Assembly: GCA_046714355.1 (NCBI GenBank)
Contig: JBKKAR010000011.1
Location: 1 to 8,951 of the forward strand
Direction of reading: 5' to 3'
From: JACDAN01 sp046714355
GTDB taxonomy: Bacteria; Actinomycetota; Thermoleophilia; Gaiellales; Gaiellaceae
Length of the DNA: 8,951 bases
Both the position numbers and the translations under genes were made by a program. The notes under the pieces were generated by a model that saw only the letters and a list, made by a program, of their open reading frames with translations, searched no databases and was not told the origin of the DNA. This document shows, piece after piece, positions 6,628 to 8,951 of this stretch (positions within the stretch are counted from its first letter, which is position 1; the number at the start of each line of letters is the position of its first letter).

Positions 6628-8031
6628 ATGGGGCTCGCCGTCCTCTACGGACTCATGTTCCGGATCGTCGCCGGGGCCTCGAAGACCCTGCGGCATCAGG
6701 CCGAGGTGAACGAGCACCAGGCTCTTCACGACTCCCTGACCGACCTCCCGAACCGAACGCTCTTCCACGACCGGGTCCACCAGGCGCTCGCCTCGGCGCG
6801 TAGGGAACATGTCCCCGCCGCGGTCATGATCATGGATCTCGACCGTTTCAAGGAGGTCAACGACACCCTTGGGCATGCGAGCGGCGACGAGCTCCTGAAG
6901 CAGGTCGGCCTCCGGCTCCGCGACAGCCTTCGCGACAGCGACACGGTCGCGCGGCTCGGCGGCGACGAGTTCGGCGTCCTGCTCCCGAAGGTGCTCGACG
7001 CCGAGGCTGCCGTCGCCGTCGCCCGCAAGCTGCGGACGACCCTCGAGGAGCCGTTCACGCTCCACGGCCTCGCACTCCAGATGGAGGCGAGCATCGGCAT
7101 TGCGCTCTTCCCGGACCACGGGTCGGACGTCCAGAGCCTCCTCCAGCGGGCCGACGTCGCGATGTACGTCGCGAAGGAACATCCTGCGGGTTGCGAGGTG
7201 TACACGCGCGAGCGGGACGCGTACAGCCCGGATCGCCTGACGCTCCTCACCGAGCTGCGACGGGCGATCGACCGCGGTCAGCTCACCCTTCACTACCAGC
7301 CGAAGGCGGACCTCCGAACGGGCGCCATCCAGGGGGTCGAGGCGCTCGTTCGCTGGGAGCACCCCGAGCGCGGGATGATTCCGCCCGACGAGTTCATCCC
7401 GCCGGCTCAGAAGACGGGCGTCATCGCCCCGCTGACGATGTTCGTCCTCGACGATGCGCTCCGCCAGTGCCGGACCTGGGCGCTGCAGGGAATGGAGCTC
7501 TGCGTCGCCGTCAACCTCTCCACCCGGAACTTGCTCGACGTGCACCTCCCGGACACCGTCCGCGAACTGCTGGCCCGCTGGGAGGTGCCCGCGAGGCTGC
7601 TCGAGCTCGAGATCACCGAGAGCACGATCCTCGCCGACCCGGTCCGGGCGATGCAGATCCTCGCCCGGCTGCACGAGATGGACATCCGGCTCGCGATCGA
7701 CGACTTCGGAACGGGCTACTCCTCGCTCGCCTATCTGAAGCGTCTCCCCGTCGACGAGCTGAAGATCGACAAGTCGTTCATCCTCGGCATGGAAGAGAGC
7801 GAGAACGACGCTGTGATCGTCCGCTCGACGATCGATCTCGGTCGTAACCTCGGCCTCCGCGTCGTGGCCGAGGGCGTCGAGAGCGCGACGGCCTGGAACC
7901 GCCTCGCCTCGCTCGGCTGCGACGTCGCGCAGGGCTACTACCTCAGCAGACCGGTTCCGGCGGAGCAACTGACGGAGTGGCTGCGCGAGCGCGTTGCGAG
8001 CGAATCGCAGCGGCGTCTTCGCTCGGCCTAG
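6628..8031 (+). CDS. Bifunctional GGDEF-EAL fragment downstream of the stop
   Basis: A 467-residue reading from the first ATG after the stop. The GGDEF domain starts at DSLTDLPNR, and its active site GGDEF (6958-6972) is intact. An RDSD inhibitory I-site (6931-6942) sits exactly five residues before it, the canonical spacing. The EAL domain has EALVRW (EAL at 7339-7347), the Asn of NLSTRN, ITEST, the DDFGTGYSS loop (Asp pair 7699-7704), the LKIDK lysine, AEGVE and QGYYLSRP. By family rules both making cyclic-di-GMP from GTP and hydrolysing it to pGpG are possible. No GTG, TTG or ATG exists in frame between the TAG and 6628, and no Shine-Dalgarno precedes 6628. Restarting there would cut helix 2 but keep MGLAVLYGLMFRIVAG, which might still act as an anchor. 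Confidence 0.8.
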   Translation: MGLAVLYGLMFRIVAGASKTLRHQAEVNEHQALHDSLTDLPNRTLFHDRVHQALASARREHVPAAVMIMDLDRFKEVNDTLGHASGDELLKQVGLRLRDSLRDSDTVARLGGDEFGVLLPKVLDAEAAVAVARKLRTTLEEPFTLHGLALQMEASIGIALFPDHGSDVQSLLQRADVAMYVAKEHPAGCEVYTRERDAYSPDRLTLLTELRRAIDRGQLTLHYQPKADLRTGAIQGVEALVRWEHPERGMIPPDEFIPPAQKTGVIAPLTMFVLDDALRQCRTWALQGMELCVAVNLSTRNLLDVHLPDTVRELLARWEVPARLLELEITESTILADPVRAMQILARLHEMDIRLAIDDFGTGYSSLAYLKRLPVDELKIDKSFILGMEESENDAVIVRSTIDLGRNLGLRVVAEGVESATAWNRLASLGCDVAQGYYLSRPVPAEQLTEWLRERVASESQRRLRSA

Positions 8032-8120
8032 TCAGTTCGCCGCGGAAGACGCAGATCGAAAAGGAACCGCCGAGCGACTCCTCGGCCGCGCGGCGCGAAG
8101 CGTCGCCCGGCTTCTAAGAG

Positions 8121-8148
8121 TCGCTGAAAGTCGTGAGACTTTCAGCGA
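8121..8148. terminator. Perfect 12-bp hairpin with GTGA loop
   Basis: TCGCTGAAAGTC (8121-8132) pairs perfectly with GACTTTCAGCGA (8137-8148) around a 4-base loop, GTGA, which in + strand RNA is a GNRA tetraloop. It lies 89 bases after the GGDEF-EAL stop and 11 bases beyond the stop of the convergent small gene, so it could end or protect both transcripts. No T-run follows on either strand, so it is not a classic intrinsic terminator. A bidirectional U-less terminator or an mRNA 3'-end stabiliser fits better. Confidence 0.55.
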
Positions 8149-8151
8149 AGG

Positions 8152-8169
8152 CGCGGCTGCTAAGCCGCG
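8152..8169. terminator. Second perfect hairpin, overlapping the stop of the small gene
   Basis: CGCGGCT (8152-8158) pairs exactly with AGCCGCG (8163-8169) around the 4-base loop GCTA. The minus-strand stop TAG (8162-8160) lies inside this loop. The hairpin starts only three bases after the 12-bp hairpin, giving a tandem pair that would be folded in both transcripts. Again there is no T-run, and the role is inferred from position only. Confidence 0.45.
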
Positions 8170-8384
8170 GGCCGGCAGTGACGCTCGATGAGCGCATGGG
8201 AGAGATCCCAGTGGGCGGAGACGAGTTCCGCGCGGTTCCGCTCGAGCGCGTGCTGGTCGGCACTGTTCGCGCGCAGCGACTGCCGTAAAAGGACGAGGTC
8301 GGCGATGCGGCCGACGAGGTCCTCGACGGTCGGGCGCTCGGGATTGAGGCGCGCAGGAGCAGGTTGCCGCAGAGAGGTGCTCAT
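8160..8384 (-). CDS. Uncharacterised 74-residue protein, probably helical
   Basis: A small charged protein with a Pro-rich head (QPAPARLNPERPT), then almost entirely helix-compatible sequence: VEDLVGRIADLVLLRQSLRAN, then ALERNRAELVSAHWDLSHALIERH, whose heptad-like hydrophobic spacing suggests a two-helix hairpin. It has no membrane segment, signal peptide or recognised catalytic motif. The ATG at 8384 is chosen because a GAGGG lies just upstream and the extension lacks support; an in-frame ATG at 8408 is possible. The frame stays open to 8639 but would then overlap pepA on the opposite strand, so the long version is rejected. It converges on the GGDEF-EAL gene and diverges from pepA. I do not recognise a named family, though short proteins with ERNR...W.LSHALI tails seem familiar from high-GC actinobacteria. 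Confidence 0.6.
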   Translation of the reverse strand: MSTSLRQPAPARLNPERPTVEDLVGRIADLVLLRQSLRANSADQHALERNRAELVSAHWDLSHALIERHCRPAA

Positions 8385-8428
8385 GCCCTCAGTCTCATCG
8401 GCCGGCATCAGGAAACGGTTAAGTCGAG

Positions 8429-8440
8429 GAAAAGCTTTTC
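8429..8440. promoter_or_regulatory. 12-bp perfect palindrome in the divergent gap before pepA
   Basis: GAAAAGCTTTTC is a perfect palindrome, AT-rich against a very GC-rich background, in the 87-base gap between the divergent small gene (start 8384) and pepA (start 8472). A protein bound here would cover the promoter region of both. A TAGCAT at 8457-8462 fits a TANNNT -10 element for pepA and would place transcription start about 2-3 bases before the ATG. Operator and promoter roles are inference. Confidence 0.35.
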
Positions 8441-8471
8441 GAAGTCGTTGCTGAGTTAGCATCGCGCGTCC

Positions 8472-8951
8472 ATGAAGGTTTCGGTATCGGGTCCCGACCC
8501 CCTTGCCGTCGAGGCCCGGGTCGTCGCACTCGCTGTTGGCGAGGGCGCCACGCCGTCGGGCCCGGTGGGCGAGCGGATCAGCTCGATCCTCGAGGAGGAC
8601 GGGTTCCGGGGCGAGGCCGGCAAAGCGGTTCTCCTCCACCTTTCGAGGGATGCCGGACCAGAGCGCGTCGCGGTCGGAGGTCTCGGGCCGGAGCTCGACG
8701 CCGACGCGGTCCGGACGGCGACCGGCGCAGTCGCGCGCCTCGTCGAGCCGCTCGGCGGGACGCTCGCCTGGATCCTCGACGACTCGCTGCCGCTCTCGGC
8801 CGCCGAGCAGGCGCGGGCCGTGGTCGACGGAGTCGTCCTCGGCGGCTACGACCCCGGCCTCTGGAAGTCGGGCGGCCGCAAGGAGGAGCTCGAAGGCGTC
8901 GTCTTCGTCGGCGGCGACGACGCAGTCCGGGAAGAAGCGGAGCGGGCGCTC
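8472..8951 (+). CDS. pepA: Leucyl aminopeptidase PepA (N-terminal part, cut by window edge)
   Basis: 160 codons open from ATG 8472 to the right edge without a stop. The translation matches the non-catalytic N-terminal macro-like domain of M17 leucyl aminopeptidases: MKVSVSGPDPLAVEARVVALAV at the start, a GKAVLLHLSR strand, RVAVGGLGPE, then the helix AEQARAVVDGVVLGGYDPGLWKS, which resembles the family's EGAVLGAYRFDRYKS-type segment. The two-zinc catalytic domain (NTDAEGR motif) would lie beyond the window, so activity cannot be judged. The family removes N-terminal residues from peptides in the cytoplasm and sometimes binds DNA. No Shine-Dalgarno precedes the ATG; with a possible -10 box at 8457-8462 the mRNA may be nearly leaderless. 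It diverges from the small 74-residue gene. Confidence 0.88.
   Translation, partial: MKVSVSGPDPLAVEARVVALAVGEGATPSGPVGERISSILEEDGFRGEAGKAVLLHLSRDAGPERVAVGGLGPELDADAVRTATGAVARLVEPLGGTLAWILDDSLPLSAAEQARAVVDGVVLGGYDPGLWKSGGRKEELEGVVFVGGDDAVREEAERAL

Larger units (their letters stand above)
6076..8031 (+). pseudogene. GGDEF-EAL cyclic-di-GMP protein, split by one in-frame TAG
   Basis: One continuous frame of 652 codons encodes a membrane sensor with diguanylate cyclase and phosphodiesterase domains, interrupted only by TAG at 6523-6525. Bases on both sides are in the same frame and make sense together: the sensor strand VYVPLWL, the stop, then SSRRPAGAVQISVAYAKIESG, which reads like the usual continuation of such sensor domains. 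Layout: helix 1 (residues 14-34), an extracytoplasmic region of about 140 residues, helix 2 (bases 6610-6672), GGDEF (about 6718-7200), and EAL (about 7250-7990). A single-base change in one codon would restore the protein. The cause could be a genuine nonsense mutation, a sequencing error or, less likely, stop suppression. Everything downstream lacks further stops or frameshifts and keeps its catalytic motifs, so the lesion, if real, is recent. Confidence 0.75.

Noticed and set aside
6238..7968. Antisense open frame of 576 codons opposite the GGDEF-EAL gene
   Set aside because: It mirrors the third-position GC bias of the real gene, is rich in Arg/Asp/Glu/Val without any domain pattern, and the sense strand carries complete catalytic motifs.
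8385..8639. Upstream extension of the 74-residue minus-strand frame
   Set aside because: It would overlap the pepA N-terminal domain on the opposite strand, and its composition looks like a shadow.

Overview
The window is high-GC DNA with strong G/C preference at third codon positions, frequent GTG/TTG starts and long shadow frames opposite the real genes. Gene content (acyl-CoA catabolism, an SCP2-like protein, a ureohydrolase, a GGDEF-EAL protein, PepA) and codon use fit a high-GC actinobacterium. A deep-branching group such as Thermoleophilia/Gaiellales is my guess, and no phylogenetic marker proves it. Coding density is high and no gene-free stretch exceeds about 130 bases. I see no rRNA, tRNA, CRISPR, insertion sequence or prophage signal.

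Left block, + strand (2-2968): the 3' end of an enoyl-CoA hydratase/isomerase-family gene, then an MFS drug/H+ antiporter-like gene starting 7 bases later, then a biotin carboxylase/biotin carrier fusion whose start overlaps the MFS gene by 25 bases. The hydratase tail resembles methylglutaconyl-CoA hydratase, and the carboxylase resembles the alpha subunit of an acyl-CoA carboxylase. The block may therefore belong to a leucine/isovalerate or related acyl-CoA degradation operon, with a transporter inserted. That pathway assignment is inference.

Middle block, - strand (5970 down to 3036): four tightly packed genes. In transcription order they are a fosmidomycin-resistance-like MFS transporter, a small SCP2 sterol-carrier-like protein with a TTG start and a strong Shine-Dalgarno, a four-helix membrane protein of DUF2269 type, and an agmatinase/arginase-family ureohydrolase whose GTG start overlaps the preceding stop in a GTGA junction. 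Spacings of 31, 1 and -4 bases argue for one transcript. This operon meets the left block tail to tail around 2969-3035.

Right block: divergent from the middle operon is a membrane-anchored GGDEF-EAL cyclic-di-GMP protein on the + strand (6076-8031). It is split by one in-frame TAG at 6523-6525, and all GGDEF and EAL active-site motifs downstream are intact. A perfect 9-base dyad lies in the divergent gap. Downstream come two adjacent perfect hairpins, a convergent 74-aa uncharacterised protein on the - strand, and the N-terminal 160 codons of a leucyl aminopeptidase (pepA) running off the right edge.

No clear new multi-gene system (defence, toxin-antitoxin, CRISPR, biosynthetic cluster) is visible. 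The most interesting items are the nonsense-split cyclic-di-GMP gene, the unusual MFS/SCP2/DUF2269/ureohydrolase operon, the compact carboxylase subunit that seems to lack most of its BT domain, and the hairpin pair at 8121-8169.
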